Shown: piece by piece, positions 1-10,669 of the stretch | Layout of the letters: each line of letters opens with the position of its first letter | Numbering within the stretch: the stretch's first letter is position 1 | From: Rugalucina vietnamica | Taxonomy: Eukaryota; Mollusca; Bivalvia; Lucinida; Lucinidae | Assembly (NCBI GenBank): GCA_964017185.1 | Contig: OZ024872.1 | Coordinates: forward strand, 61,683,817-61,747,816 | Direction: 5' to 3' | DNA: 64,000 nt | Notes under the pieces: model-generated | What the model was told of the DNA's origin: nothing | Seen by the model: only the letters and a program-made list of their open reading frames with translations | Databases searched by the model: none | Translations under genes and position numbers: made by a program

Positions 1-165
1 TTAATGAACAACGGCCTAAATTTTTTAATGAGAGTGAATAAAGAGCAAAAAGTTTAATGATTAGTGAATAATGAGGTCCTAAAGAATAATGAATAAATGT
101 AAATTTTTAATGAATAGCAGAGTAATATAATGAATAGTGAATACATTTTAAAGAATAATGAATAT
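1..165. repeat. AT-rich degenerate short repeats
   Basis: Variations of TTAATGA, AGTGAATAA and AAGAATAATGAATA recur in loose tandem across this stretch. It has no coding content and continues off the left edge of the window. Confidence 0.6.
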
Positions 166-498
166 GCTAAAATTTGGTTATGGAATTGTCTTAGATGGCC
201 TCCCTGACATTCAAGAATTTCATTTTTTTCTGGGGTCTGGACGCCCCCAGACCCGATTTTGTTCAAATGGTGTATTCATATTTCAGAAACCCTTGAATGT
301 TTGGAAAGACATATTTCTGGAAGCCAAGCATATAGGGGCTCACATCATGGACCAATTGAAAAAGAAATGTGTCATTTGAAGGCAGAGACAAATAAATCAT
401 TCTGGATTTTACTGAGCCAGATACTATTTCACTGTTTTGTTTGCTTATGTATAAGTATTTTCTTTTCATTCTATTACCCCACTCTGTCCTTGTTATGT

Positions 499-659
499 AT
501 TCACCATTTTTGCATTATCGGCTGGTTTCCTGCTGACAAAAATCAATATTGGAAAAACAGGTAACCAGGTACCCCCCCTCAGGGGGGTTCTGGTTACCTG
601 TATTTCCAATATTGATTTTTTAAAGCTTGGAACCAGCGGATAATGCAAAAAAGGTGAAT
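499..659. mobile_element. palindromic foldback MITE
   Basis: The left arm runs from ATTCACCATTTTTGCATTAT through AATATTGGAAAAACAGGTAA. The right arm is its near-perfect reverse complement, with a short GGTACCCCCCCTC centre. This is about 160 bp that can form one hairpin, typical of a non-autonomous foldback DNA element. No clear target duplication was seen. Confidence 0.7.
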
Positions 660-732
660 GTTCCAATCCTATAATGATACTCTTTTCTGTGGATGGACAT
701 CATCTTGCTTTTTTATATGACAGAACATAATT

Positions 733-1231
733 CACACTGGTAAATGTAAAAGTACTGGAGCTAGTTGCAACGCACTGGTGCAGATTAAATTACGAACTGG
801 AGTAAGATTAAAATGGCGGAAAAGGTAAACAAAACTTGTACCTCTCTTCATTATCATTCCCTTATAAATTTATGTGTGTGTTATTTGCCATGTCACCTGG
901 CGCAGAGAAGGGCGGAAGCATTATAGTTTATGATTTTATCACGCAATATGTGATTTATTTCATGGGTTAGAAGCCAAATCCGATACAGTTTTACCAACAT
1001 GACTGGTGGCATGTGTTTTCGTGCCAAAATTGAGGGAAAAATGCATGTCTGAGCATAGTTTTTGTTATATATTATATATTTATGAATAAACATTCAAGAA
1101 ACACGATTTCCGATCGCCAATTTTTTTCTTGGTACCGAAGCAAACGTTTTATTGAGGATTTTCTATTACAACGCACTGGGAGCATATTTTGAAGCATTGG
1201 TACAACGCACTGGTGGTTACACAAACTTGCT
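733..1231 (+). repeat. left terminal inverted repeat of the 6.3-kb element
   Basis: This is 499 bp matching 6523-7021 in reverse complement. It has seven ACTGG motifs in one orientation (736, 754, 774, 796, 1002, 1175, 1209). It also has an ATGGCGGAAAAG segment (ATG at 813) followed directly by a splice-donor-like GTAAAC. Confidence 0.9.
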
Positions 1232-4200
1232 GATTTCACACAGACAAAACATATAACTAGCCCAGAAAAAAACAACAACATTATTTTAAAACGGTCATTA
1301 TATAATTCTATGTAAACTACAACATAAACTTGTCTGTACGAGTCAACATATCCTTTTTATAGGTCATATTGTAAACTGAATGCCTAACAAATGTATTGAC
1401 TAAACATTTTAAAGGATCATTGACTATGTCCTATAATATATGCCTTGTTTTCAAAAGCCCAAAACTCCGTTTTAAAGCAATTTCTGCTACAACTTTGCAA
1501 TGAGGAGGGTAGTATGATGTCTTAAAAACGGATAAATGCTATAATGTGTGAAGCATTCCCCCTCATACAATAGATTTGGCAGGCGAAGCAGAGGTAGGGG
1601 TCAAAATTTGAAAATAAAAATTGGAATAAAATCATTTTGTTGCATGTCTGTATTCAGTTCCAGCATTGTAGTGATTTGTAAACATGTAGCTCAGTATCAA
1701 GGGTCTTAGACACCCTAAAATTCATCTCAAAAGTTTGATGCTTTATAAGAGACATTATTTTCATAAATTATTTTGGGAGTTACCTATATATATCACTACT
1801 AACAATGACAAGTATTGAGCAAAGTCATGAGAAAATATGTCCGATTAGTTGCCGAAACAGGTAGACCATAAAACCAAGTTATGTAGCCAAAGATCATGGC
1901 AAAATACTTCACAAATCGGGATTTAAAAACACAGAGGAAGCAAAATATGTACATGCCATTGGCGACTACCACCAGCTGATCTGTACTTTAAGTTTGTTAC
2001 ATGTATATGCAATACACGTTTTCTCATGGATGCCTCAATTACTGTATGAGTTTGGCAAACATAAAATGAGACAGAATTTATTTGCAAGTCTGGAATGAAT
2101 GAATGCACGCATGCCACCATCAAATTGGATACATATGAAATCTAAATGCCTTCTGTTGTTAAAATGTTCCTACAGTGATCGAATATTTTTCAATGTTAAA
2201 ACTATGGCATATACACCCCTATACATGTACCTGTTTAGTTATAACACGCCCTGCTATCTCTTACATTATGCACAGCAATGAAATGTATAGAGTAAGAAGA
2301 ACTTCAGTGAAATATTGTTGGTCTAAATGAGTCATGACATACTATCAAGAGTAAACCAAGATGATACCACTTAAATATTTGACTAGATTAATAGTCCCTG
2401 TAAATCATGGATTAAGAAATTTAATAAAGCAAATGCCTAAAGTAGTCAAAATCTTCATGTCATGATGCTGACACAAAAATGCTTAGAGATCATCCATGGC
2501 ACAATTTTAATACTGACAACTTTCCCATGTATAGTCTAATTGAGGGACAAATGCCCCGATTTTTTTTTCTTTAATCAAGATTGATCGCTCCACAGGTTGA
2601 ATCCAGCCATGTGCTTTAAAAGATTAGGGGGCGTGTATGTGTTAACTTGTATTTGTATAGACTGATGCAAAAGTTTGTTCCATGAAATGTTATTTCTCTA
2701 TTTTTGGATGAATCAAAAATGAAAAATGGTTAAAAATCAATTATTTTCCCTATCAGATGACAAAACTAGTACATGTACGTCTCGCTTAATTGCACCTTAT
2801 AGGAAAGAACCTAATCTCTGTCATTCTCACCTTATACAGTATTCATAACTATTTTATATTTTTGACTGGGAAACCTTGTTCTCCCCACCGCCGAGTACCA
2901 ACACGCCATTCAAATATAATATGTATTTTATGGTGACCTATCAACATGCAAAAGGATTTTTTGGTACTCTTGGGGGCAATGTTCAAAAATAGTTTTCTGT
3001 TTTCTTATATTGTCAGTATAAAAAGTAGTTGTTTTAGCCCAAAATGAAGTTATACATGTATCAAAATGGGGACCAAAATCCATTATGCTAAAATATGGTC
3101 TGACAGCGAACTAACGTATGATGGTTGAAGCATTTTATCAACTTTTATTTTATTTATTTTTTTTTTTCAAAATACAGGGAAGCTATACATTGTAACTCCC
3201 CTTACCACTGTCAAAGATCCTTCATAAAGCGTTAAAACTGTTACAGCCATATTATTCTATTACAGTTCGGTACTTCGTACCACAACGAAACACCCATTGA
3301 GCTACACATTTCATCTGTGCGATCAGTTTCAGTACTTTAAATTAGATTAAAGCACTTCTCACAAAGAATACGTATAAATATAAGTAAAGCCGGAAAGAAA
3401 AACAACCAGAGCATCTGCAGACCAACCAAAAACCACAAGCAAACCCCAAAAATATGAATGATTGTAAGCATTAATAAAAGAAGGCACAGTCTTTGCCATA
3501 TCCAGTTAAATAATGTCCTTAAAAGTTAAATGGACCTATTTGAAAACTAAGACATAATGCATTTGTAACTTTCTTTTTTATGACTCAAAGCTCTTCACTC
3601 CATAAACAATTATAGATGTCATTATGTATTGCAAAACTTACTATAGATATTCGTCCGAGGGACAAAATAGTCCGATTTTGAAAGACTGTTTATTTGTCGA
3701 AATTATTATTTTTGGAAATAAAAATATAACCCTATTAATGAAAATCAATTGTTTGGTCAATTGTGCTACTTAACAATTTGAATGGTATTGAAGTTTTGAA
3801 TTGAAAAGTGAGATTATTGGCCATAATGCGTAAATTGTCCAGCCATTTCAGTTCACGGTCTGTGGGAGACTTATATTTTTCGCCCCCATCTATTTCGATA
3901 CAGAGTGTTGTTTATGCTTTCTAAAGTATAATTACAGAATTCCCAAAACAATATTTTTAGCTATTTTATAATGTTTACATTGACTGTCTATTCGTGAGAA
4001 TAATTATTCATAATGGTTGATTTCGTGATGCACTGTTGGCTTCATTAATTTGTCCTTTTGTGATATCCTTTATTTTATATTGGGTTGAAACGACTCAATA
4101 CTCTGCTTTAGTACAGATTCGCGGATTAGTCGATATCTATTTTTAAGACGAGGAATCATGCGTTCATATCTATTTTTAGAACATTTCGTCACGGTTATCG

Positions 4201-4319
4201 ATAAAAACCATAACCGGGCCGGGAAGCGACCAAATTTACGGAAATTTCCTAACATATTAGCGGCATCTGGAGTGCTAGTGAAATCACACATTAGCGTGTA
4301 AGTGAAACGCGCGCCGAGC

Positions 4320-4740
4320 GTGTTGAAAAAATTGCAAAATTCCAAATACGCCTGACGCCCGTCGAAGACACGTTCAAAACGCGATACGAGTACGTTGGGT
4401 ACCCTTGGTGTACGTCCGGTGCGCGACGCTGTACGTCGCTAAAAATCGGTGTGTGTTTCGTGCGCGTTTTGGATAAAAAATAAACATGCTTAAAAATTTT
4501 CTATAAGATCTGCGTGTTTCGGACGTCTGACAGAAACGTTCGAATAAGTTCCATGCGCGTTCCAGGCGCGTTGAACATGCTTGTTTGGTGCACGTTTAAG
4601 GCACGCCAGTGTACGCTACATGCGCGTTCCGATTTAATGAGATATTGCTTCAGTAGCATGGCCTAAGCGTGTGTGAGACGCGCGTTGAACGTTTTTGCTG
4701 CGCGCCTACAGCTCGTGGGCGGCGTGTCTGGGACGTAACA
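4320..4740. repeat. GC-rich island with GCGCGTT motifs inside the 6.3-kb element
   Basis: Unlike the AT-rich surroundings, this patch is full of CG dinucleotides and recurring words such as ATGCGCGTTCC, GCGCGTTGAAC, GTGTTTCG and GTACG. The spacing is irregular, so it is a degenerate repeat rather than a clean tandem array. I see no coding sequence in it. Confidence 0.5.
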
Positions 4741-5689
4741 CAAATGTACTCTAAACCTTTGAGATTCAAAGTTTAGCTCACCTGAGCTTATATTAGTTAT
4801 AAGAGGCCACTTTTCAAACCCATTTTTGGTTTCTTGGCGATGTTCAAAATTGCACGGTTCTTTGCCTAAAGACGTGTCTTTCAAGTAAGTAAAGTTTCAA
4901 AGTTTTCAGAAATACTTTAACTAAACGTGTTTTTGGAATAAAAATGCAAAAATAGTTGTTTTTAAGTTAAAAAAATTGGATAAAGCAAAGTGTCATCACA
5001 GATTTTGATGAAAAAGCCTGAATACAAAGAAGAAATTCCAAATTTTTGTCAAAATGGGCTGCGAGTTTGGTTAAGATTGTTTGTGTTTTTATCGTGTACG
5101 AACGGGTTAAATTAGGGTACTGATCGTCGATTCATTTTGAATCAGCTAGATTTCGAACGTTTTTTGGTTGCTATGCTTTTAAAAATATTACTACTCCCTA
5201 GCTTGGCGTTTCTATTAGACTTTAATAATCGCTGAAAATTTCAATGGCATGCTGCTGATAATAACGCAACCGGAGAAGGACAAAGTTCGTATAGGCCTAC
5301 AAATTGCATGCAAAAGCTGAATTCCTGTTATTCATGTTGCTGTCTTCTTGCATGTACAAAACAGAAACGAAGATTCTTATTGCAGCAACAAATCTGACTT
5401 AATTTTATCTGGCATCATGGCAGTCAGTAGCACTTTCAAGTAAATTCAAATGTAAAAAATATCGACATAATATGACATTTAATTTGATGTAAATAAAGTG
5501 TGACTATTTGAAAAGAGGGCCCCTTTACTCATGCTTCGTCTGTGTGAGATATATTACGCATTTTTGAATGCAGAAACTCACAGAGCCACTGTCAAATATT
5601 GAATTATTCATATGATAAGAATTTTAATTGATCGTATTTTATTTTCCGAACTAGAAGAAAAAATATGAGGCGGCCTCATAACTTTTTTC

Positions 5690-5880
5690 AGTGTAGTATA
5701 CCCATGCTCCGTCGTCCGTCGTCGTCCACACTTTTCATCCTCTCCTCAGAAACCGCTAGGCCAATCAAAGCCAAACTTCCGTGATGCGGCGCATCCTTAG
5801 GAAGGTGGAACGAAAGTTTGTATAAATGGTCCAGGTCACATGACCAAGATGGCCACCATGGCTATGAATAGCAAAAACCA
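5690..5880. repeat. fragment of a dispersed mollusc repeat
   Basis: The stretch CCATGCTCCGTCGTCCGTCG followed by text like CTCAGAAACCGCTAGGCCAA and a CCAGGTCACATGACCAAGAT segment resembles the 5-prime parts of the Helitron-like arrays elsewhere in the window in style (phrases about CTC-rich tracts and GGTCAC). Only a fragment is present. Confidence 0.35.
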
Positions 5881-6522
5881 ATACCAAGTATACACTACTA
5901 CAAATTATCACATTTGAACAACAAGAGGCCATTTTTTATTTGAGCCATAAGATGAGGGCCGGTTAAAACAGATGAGGGAGGGGCATTTCGAGAAACATTT
6001 TTCGGCCTTGTAGAAGAGTAACTGCAGCAACATCTTCTTCATAATTGAGTCAAATGATATGACACTTTGTGTCATATCTTTTCTTGTTTCTGACTGATCT
6101 GGGTGCTCAAGTTGATGGAGAAGGACTGTTAGTAGGATGATGATGACAAATGTGTTCTAGTTCTGAAAACATGGAACGTAAAGCAAGAAAATGCATCAAG
6201 ATTATGTCCGAGAACCTCAGACCCCACATTATATAGCTAAACAAGTGATACAGGGGTAGACATTATTTTCTTATTTTTGCTTGACACATATATGTGTGTA
6301 CTCTAACAATCACCTGTGACGTGTTTTGTTTAAGCAAGAAGAGGACAAAAATCAAATTTTCATCTTAAAATTGTCATTAAACAGCCTTGTAAGTCTTTGC
6401 ATATTAGATAGCGTAATTAAAACACAGTTGTGGTCATCAATGTATAAAAATGCAGTGTTTTTTCATAAATGAACACTGTAAAAATGTCTCTGTTTTTCTG
6501 GACGAGTTAGATGCAACCCTAA

Positions 6523-7021
6523 AGCAAGTTTGTGTAACCACCAGTGCGTTGTACCAATGCTTCAAAAGATGCTCCCGGTGCGTTGTAATAGAAAATCCTC
6601 AATAAAACGTTTGCTTCGGTACCAAGGAAAAAAATGGCGATCGGGAATCGTGTTTCTTGAATGTTTATTCATAAAAATATGATACTATAACAAAAACTAT
6701 GCTCAGACATGCATTTTCTCTCAATTTTTGCACGAAAACACATGTCACCAGTCACGTTGGTAAAACTGTACCGGATTTGGCTGCTAACCCATGAAATAAA
6801 TCACATATTGCGTGATGAAATCATAAACTACAACGCTTCCGCCCTTCTCTGCGCCAGGTGACATAGCAAATAACACTCACACAAATTTATGAGGGAATGT
6901 TAATGAAGAGAGGTACAAGTTTTGTTTACCTTTTCCGCCATTTTAATCTTACTCCAGTTCGTAATTTAATCTGCACCAGTGCGTTGCAACTAGCTCCAGT
7001 ACTTTTACATTTACCAGTGTG
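6523..7021 (-). repeat. right terminal inverted repeat of the 6.3-kb element
   Basis: Reverse complement of 733-1231, with scattered substitutions and small indels. The copy of the ACTGG motif near 6575 is changed to CCGGTGCG. The ATGGCGG plus donor segment is conserved on the minus strand (ATG at 6941-6939). Confidence 0.9.
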
Positions 7022-7291
7022 TAATTATAGTGTCTTTTGCAATCAGAAAAAAAGGCAGCACTAAGAAAGTTAATGCAAAATCTGGCAATTTATATGGCGC
7101 TACATATTTTTTTCCTCGCTCGCTCGGTATTTAAACATTATTAATATGTATTGTACAATCAGGCACAAGCACAAATCCATACATCACATAGTACTCCTAT
7201 GTCTCATTACGCTATATTACAAATATGTTCCATATCACTCCGGCTGAGTTACATTCGGAATGGATCACGTCGTTTTGGCCCATGGAGATTG

Positions 7292-7499
7292 TGTAACGAA
7301 CAGCCGAGCCAAGCCACAGAAAACCCCGTCGGTGGAAAAGCATGCTCATCCACGAAGGGTGGTTTACTGCGTTATATAATATACTAAACACTTACTCGAT
7401 TCACAAAGTTTCGAGTTTGAAATTTGCATAATACAAGCACTCAATATGCCGCTAATACGTTGCACCAATGTATTTTCCAAGGAAGGCTATCCCGTCACA
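7292..7499 (-). mobile_element. solo LTR of a short-LTR retroelement family
   Basis: Begins TGTAACGAACAGCCGAGCC and ends CCCGTCACA. It matches the LTRs of the element at 23332-23756, with about 40 extra bases near the right end (AATACAAGCACTCAATATGC region). The flanks ATTG and TTTG could be a 4-bp target duplication with one change. Read on the minus strand the LTR starts TGTGACG and ends TTACA, the orientation supported by the related complete elements. Confidence 0.75.
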
Positions 7500-8111
7500 T
7501 TTGTAAACATCAGCTGATAAAAATAAAACTGAGATCCTTTAAAAGCGGTGAACATATTAATGAGAAAGGGGATGAGCCATACCGCGGTTTCGGCTACTTA
7601 AACTCTTCAGTGACCCTATAGATTTGGCAACATGCAACCAAAGAGAATTACTATAATTTTGCAACAACTAGTATAATCCAAATGGGACCAAAGATATTAA
7701 ACGTTGGTCAGAAAATGAACCTAAGCCGATAATATTTTTTTGATTTTTCAGAGTACCCTCGCTGTTCTCAAAGGACCAAAAGGAAAATATAATCTGCACT
7801 ATGAATGATCTACTGGGAGACTTTTTCGGGCCGCCACACGACACAACACCAGCTGCAGTAATAGCAAATAAAAAGTTGACAGGTTTTACGAGTCTAATAT
7901 ATACCGTAATCTAGTGTACATCCTTTACCCCCAATTTGCGGTCGTCCCGCTTGACATTGCACTTGGTCGCACTTGATACAGCCAATCCGATTGATCCGAT
8001 CGACCTGAGCATAAGGATTCTAAATCAAGAAGCCGCAATGGAGCGCGACGAAGCGCTCCACCGTCCAAGGTGGTGTGGTCGGAGCAAGTCACGTGACCTG
8101 CTCTAAAAAAC
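7500..8111. other. non-coding stretch with a GC-rich promoter-like end
   Basis: No gene was recognised up to about 8030. The last 80 bases are GC-rich, contain the inverted repeat GGAGCGCGACGAAGCGCTCC and an E-box (CACGTG) at about 8091, and lie just before the ATG at 8112. This is consistent with a small promoter, by inference only. Confidence 0.3.
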
Positions 8112-8199
8112 ATGGCTTCAACAATGTTTCAATGCGAGGAGTGCAAAATTTATTTCTTCAGCATGAAGGTGTTTGTGAGACATCCATGCGTATTGCAGG
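8112..8199 (+). CDS. candidate first exon of a C2H2-type zinc-finger protein
   Basis: The ATG at 8112 opens 29 codons that begin MASTMFQCEECKIYFF and end before a GT donor (AGG|GTAATA). The spacing C-x2-C-x3-F-x5-F-x2-H exactly matches the first part of a C2H2 finger, with an extra Cys two residues after the His. Reading ends in phase 1. A GC-rich stretch with an E-box lies directly upstream. No second exon was identified before the MYND ORF, so the gene may be broken or its next exon lies elsewhere. The alternative is a chance short ORF. Confidence 0.35.
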
Positions 8200-8704
8200 G
8201 TAATAAACACGTCGTAAATCAAAATCATTTAAAGCAACAATTTGACTTTCAAACATTATTGCTTTTCCTCACTTGTTTTAGTAATGTGAATGCACTCCGT
8301 TTGTCCACTTTCCCTTGATTTAGCGTGCTGCTCGGACCAATCTGATCACCCTTAAAATTTCTTAATATTTTCAAGACACTCAAACGGACAAGCACCAGTT
8401 TCAAAGTAGGTTTGTGAAAAGTTTTGTTTCCGGTTTTTGCTCCATTTACTCTTTTGTGTACGTACCATAACAGGCTTCACATGAAGGTAAACGGTCTTGT
8501 GTTTAATCTTGTTTGATTGTATAACCTATTTATGCCCAATTTACATTTGGTCTACGATTAGCTTACGATGACCGTACGATGCAAATTTTTTTGTACGGCA
8601 ACCCTAGGATACTTCGACTTCCTGCGATCGCCATAATGGCGGAAAGGAGGACGTGTTCACGTTGCACGCGTTGAGAGCGCCGGAATTTTAAATATTTTGT
8701 GAAA
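8200..8704. other. spacer and possible 5-prime region of the MYND ORF
   Basis: No gene up to the ATG at 8705. From about 8625 there is a GC-richer patch with GCCATAATGGCGGAAAGG, a palindromic sequence containing a YY1-like AATGGCGG word. It could be the promoter or 5-prime untranslated part of the following ORF. Confidence 0.3.
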
Positions 8705-9430
8705 ATGGATTTTAACCAGCAAAATGTTTTACCAGCTGTGCTTTTAAATGTGATATCTGTTTTAGAAAATGGAAATGAACCGGTTTCGTGGACTTTATCC
8801 CGAACTTGGAAAGGCCAATTTTCTTTAACCGTTAAATCTCCCGCCATTGTGAAAGGCAAGGTCGACATTTCTACTCAGAGGCCACAGGACGCGGAAAAAG
8901 CCGCTCCTGAATGGAACATCTCTAAGCAGAAAAGGAAGAAACCGTCCCGTGCCAGGAGGGATAGGAAGCGCTGGACTAAGTGGTACCAGAAGAAGAAAGC
9001 TGGAACCAGTGCTTCCCCCACGCCCTTGGACCCACCCAAGCCATCAACTCCAGCTGGGTCTGAACAGCTGGAATTCCGTGACCAGGCTTTGGAATCATCT
9101 TCAAAGAAGCAGGACAGTAACTCTGAAAGGGCTCGCTCTAAAACTGCCGCACGCTTGGAACAGCCAGTGTGTTCGGAGCAGGAGGAGGGTTTTTCTGTGT
9201 CCTGTCTGGAGATTGATAGTGACGATGACTGTGATGAGGATGTGATTGAGTCGCCAAACTTTTGTACCAATTGTTATCTTGCACCACCAGCAGTGACATT
9301 GAAAAAGTGTTCGAAATGTCAGATTTCTCAGTACTGCAGTATCTCGTGTCAGAAAGAAAATTGGGGTCAACATAAGTTTGCCTGCTCAATTGTGGCTGAT
9401 CAGAGGGCATCAAAGGAGTTGTGTAAATAA
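8705..9430 (+). CDS. intronless MYND zinc-finger protein, possibly retroelement ORF1/Gag-like
   Basis: This is a 241-residue ORF starting at the ATG at 8705 (the in-frame GTG at 8699 is less likely). Residues about 1-55 are hydrophobic/mixed, followed by a strongly basic segment (KQKRKKPSRARRDRKRW, about 75-92), a Ser/Pro/Glu-rich linker and an acidic run (DSDDDCDED, about 173-181). The C-terminus is a MYND zinc finger: CTNC, then CSKC, then YCSISC and HKFAC, giving the full C4-C2HC ligand set. MYND domains bind short proline-containing peptides in transcription cofactors. The absence of introns, the basic N-terminal part and the 3-prime hairpins with a CAA tail at 9690-9749 suggest a mobile-element protein instead of a host gene. 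That is inference; a single-copy host gene cannot be excluded. Confidence 0.7.
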   Translation: MDFNQQNVLPAVLLNVISVLENGNEPVSWTLSRTWKGQFSLTVKSPAIVKGKVDISTQRPQDAEKAAPEWNISKQKRKKPSRARRDRKRWTKWYQKKKAGTSASPTPLDPPKPSTPAGSEQLEFRDQALESSSKKQDSNSERARSKTAARLEQPVCSEQEEGFSVSCLEIDSDDDCDEDVIESPNFCTNCYLAPPAVTLKKCSKCQISQYCSISCQKENWGQHKFACSIVADQRASKELCK

Positions 9431-9689
9431 GTTGTTTTATTCACATTCACAGTGCATGGATTAGTTTTTAACTATGACTTTTACTCACCAGAATTTTAAC
9501 CTGTTGGATAGCCTTAGGCGATTTTACAATCTAGAAGGATTAACTGTTTTAATTTGTGTTGTGAACTGTGTTTTACTAAATGTGTTCATTTGACAGTAGT
9601 CCTAACAAAACAGTTTTAAGTAGTGAACTTTTACGTGTTTAAAGTGACTTTTGATGTATTGAAGACATTTATAAACTTTTAAAGTCTTA

Positions 9690-9749
9690 CTCGTTTTTAC
9701 GAGGTTCTCCTGACAGAGGAGGGATTTACCAACAACAACAACAACAACA
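9690..9749 (+). repeat. two small hairpins followed by a CAA-repeat tail
   Basis: CTCGTTTTTACGAG (9690-9703) and CTCCTGACAGAGGAG (9707-9721) are perfect hairpins just before (ACA)n at 9730-9749. A 3-prime stem-loop followed by a short simple-repeat tail is the form of many LINE/SINE 3-prime ends. It sits 260 bp after the MYND ORF stop. Confidence 0.5.
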
Positions 9750-9901
9750 TAGCATCTACAATTTTGTAACAGTGACTGTCTGCTCTTTGAGATTTTTTAA
9801 AAACTCGTAAGACCATAGCCCGTATACAAGTCGTATGTAGCACGGTACGGTCATCTTATGGACATACCATGGCATCCACACGATTATCGCGAGACCGCCT
9901 T

Positions 9902-9918
9902 ATGTATGTATGTATGTA

Positions 9919-9991
<73 letters not shown>

Positions 9992-10083
9992 TGCATGCAT
10001 GCATGTATGTATGTATGTATGTATGTATGTATGTATGTATGTATGTATGTATGTATGTATGTATGTATGTATGTATGTATGTA

Positions 10084-10124
<41 letters not shown>

Positions 10125-10260
10125 GCACATGCATGTATGTATGTATGTATGTATGTATGTATGTATGTATGTATGTATGTATGTATGTATGTATGTATGC
10201 GTGCGTGCGTGCACGTGTGCGTGCATGTAATGCATGCGCGCGTGCGTGCAATGCATGCCA
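9902..10260. repeat. complex microsatellite: ATGT, GT and GCGT blocks
   Basis: About 360 bp made of (ATGT)n, a pure (GT)n block (9922-9987), more (ATGT)n and two (GCGT)n blocks, with GCATGCAT junctions. Alternating purine-pyrimidine makes it a strong Z-DNA candidate. It ends about 110 bp before the start codon of the HEAT-repeat gene. All ORFs across it are translations of the repeat and are not genes. Confidence 0.97.
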
Positions 10261-10368
10261 TGCGTGCTCATTGGAAGAGCTCTGTGTGCAAGTTGTTCAA
10301 ATTCCGGAACTCTAGATGGTTATGGATTTTACCCTAACCAGCTATTGCCGGGAAGCAGATCTGTCAAA

Positions 10369-10669
10369 ATGGAGGAGACTATCCTGGAAAAATTGTGTAG
10401 TAAAGCAAAACTTGACAGAGACAAAGGGTTTCAAGACTTACAGGATTATTTAAAGTCAGCAGATCAAGATGGAGTGCAAAACTTTGAGAAGAAGTTCTCT
10501 GCTATCCTGTCAGATGGTTTTTCTGAGTGGGAAAGTAAACATGGTGCTCTCATGGGATCCAAAGCTGTGTGCCAAACTCAAATCTGCTCAGATGAATTCA
10601 CAAATTACCTGATAGAACAGGCTTTGGCATTAGCTGATGATTCAGAATTCAGAGTTCGAATAGCCGCAG
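10369..10669 (+). CDS. HEAT-repeat gene exon 1
   Basis: Starts MEETILEKLCSKAKLDRDKG and runs 100 codons plus one base. The donor is GCAG|GTGTGT. The upstream ORF through the microsatellite is open by chance only. The end of the exon carries the first half of a HEAT repeat (EFRVRIAAG). Confidence 0.85.

Larger units (their letters stand above)
733..7021. mobile_element. 6.3-kb DNA transposon-like element with 499-bp terminal inverted repeats
   Basis: Positions 733-1231 are repeated in reverse complement at 6523-7021, with high identity over the full 499 bp. The element is flanked by a perfect TAATT duplication (728-732 and 7022-7026), so both ends are intact. The termini read CACACTGGTAAATG. 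The interior has no ORF longer than about 90 codons, so no transposase is visible and the element looks non-autonomous or decayed. Superfamily is unassigned. A 5-bp target duplication and a CAC-start terminus are known for Transib/RAG-like elements, but the AT-rich target and CACACTG do not match their usual consensus. The interior also holds a GC-rich patch (4320-4740) and a fragment of another mollusc repeat (about 5690-5880). Confidence 0.9.

Noticed and set aside
5900..7020. Possible reverse-strand gene in the right TIR of the 6.3-kb element (ORFs of about 66-70 codons also in the left TIR)
   Set aside because: The ORFs mirror each other because the TIRs are inverted copies, and indels break them in one copy or the other.
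733..7021. Polinton/Maverick identity for the long-TIR element
   Set aside because: Polintons have 6-bp duplications and 15-20 kb with polymerase and capsid genes; none of these is present.
8875..9413. Antisense and shifted ORFs over the MYND gene
   Set aside because: Shadows of the 8705-9430 reading frame; they have no domains.
9856..10337. Long ORFs in several frames around 9.86-10.34 kb
   Set aside because: They are translations of ATGT, GT and GCGT repeats (runs of MYVC, CVCV, HTYI). Only the part from 10369 belongs to a gene.
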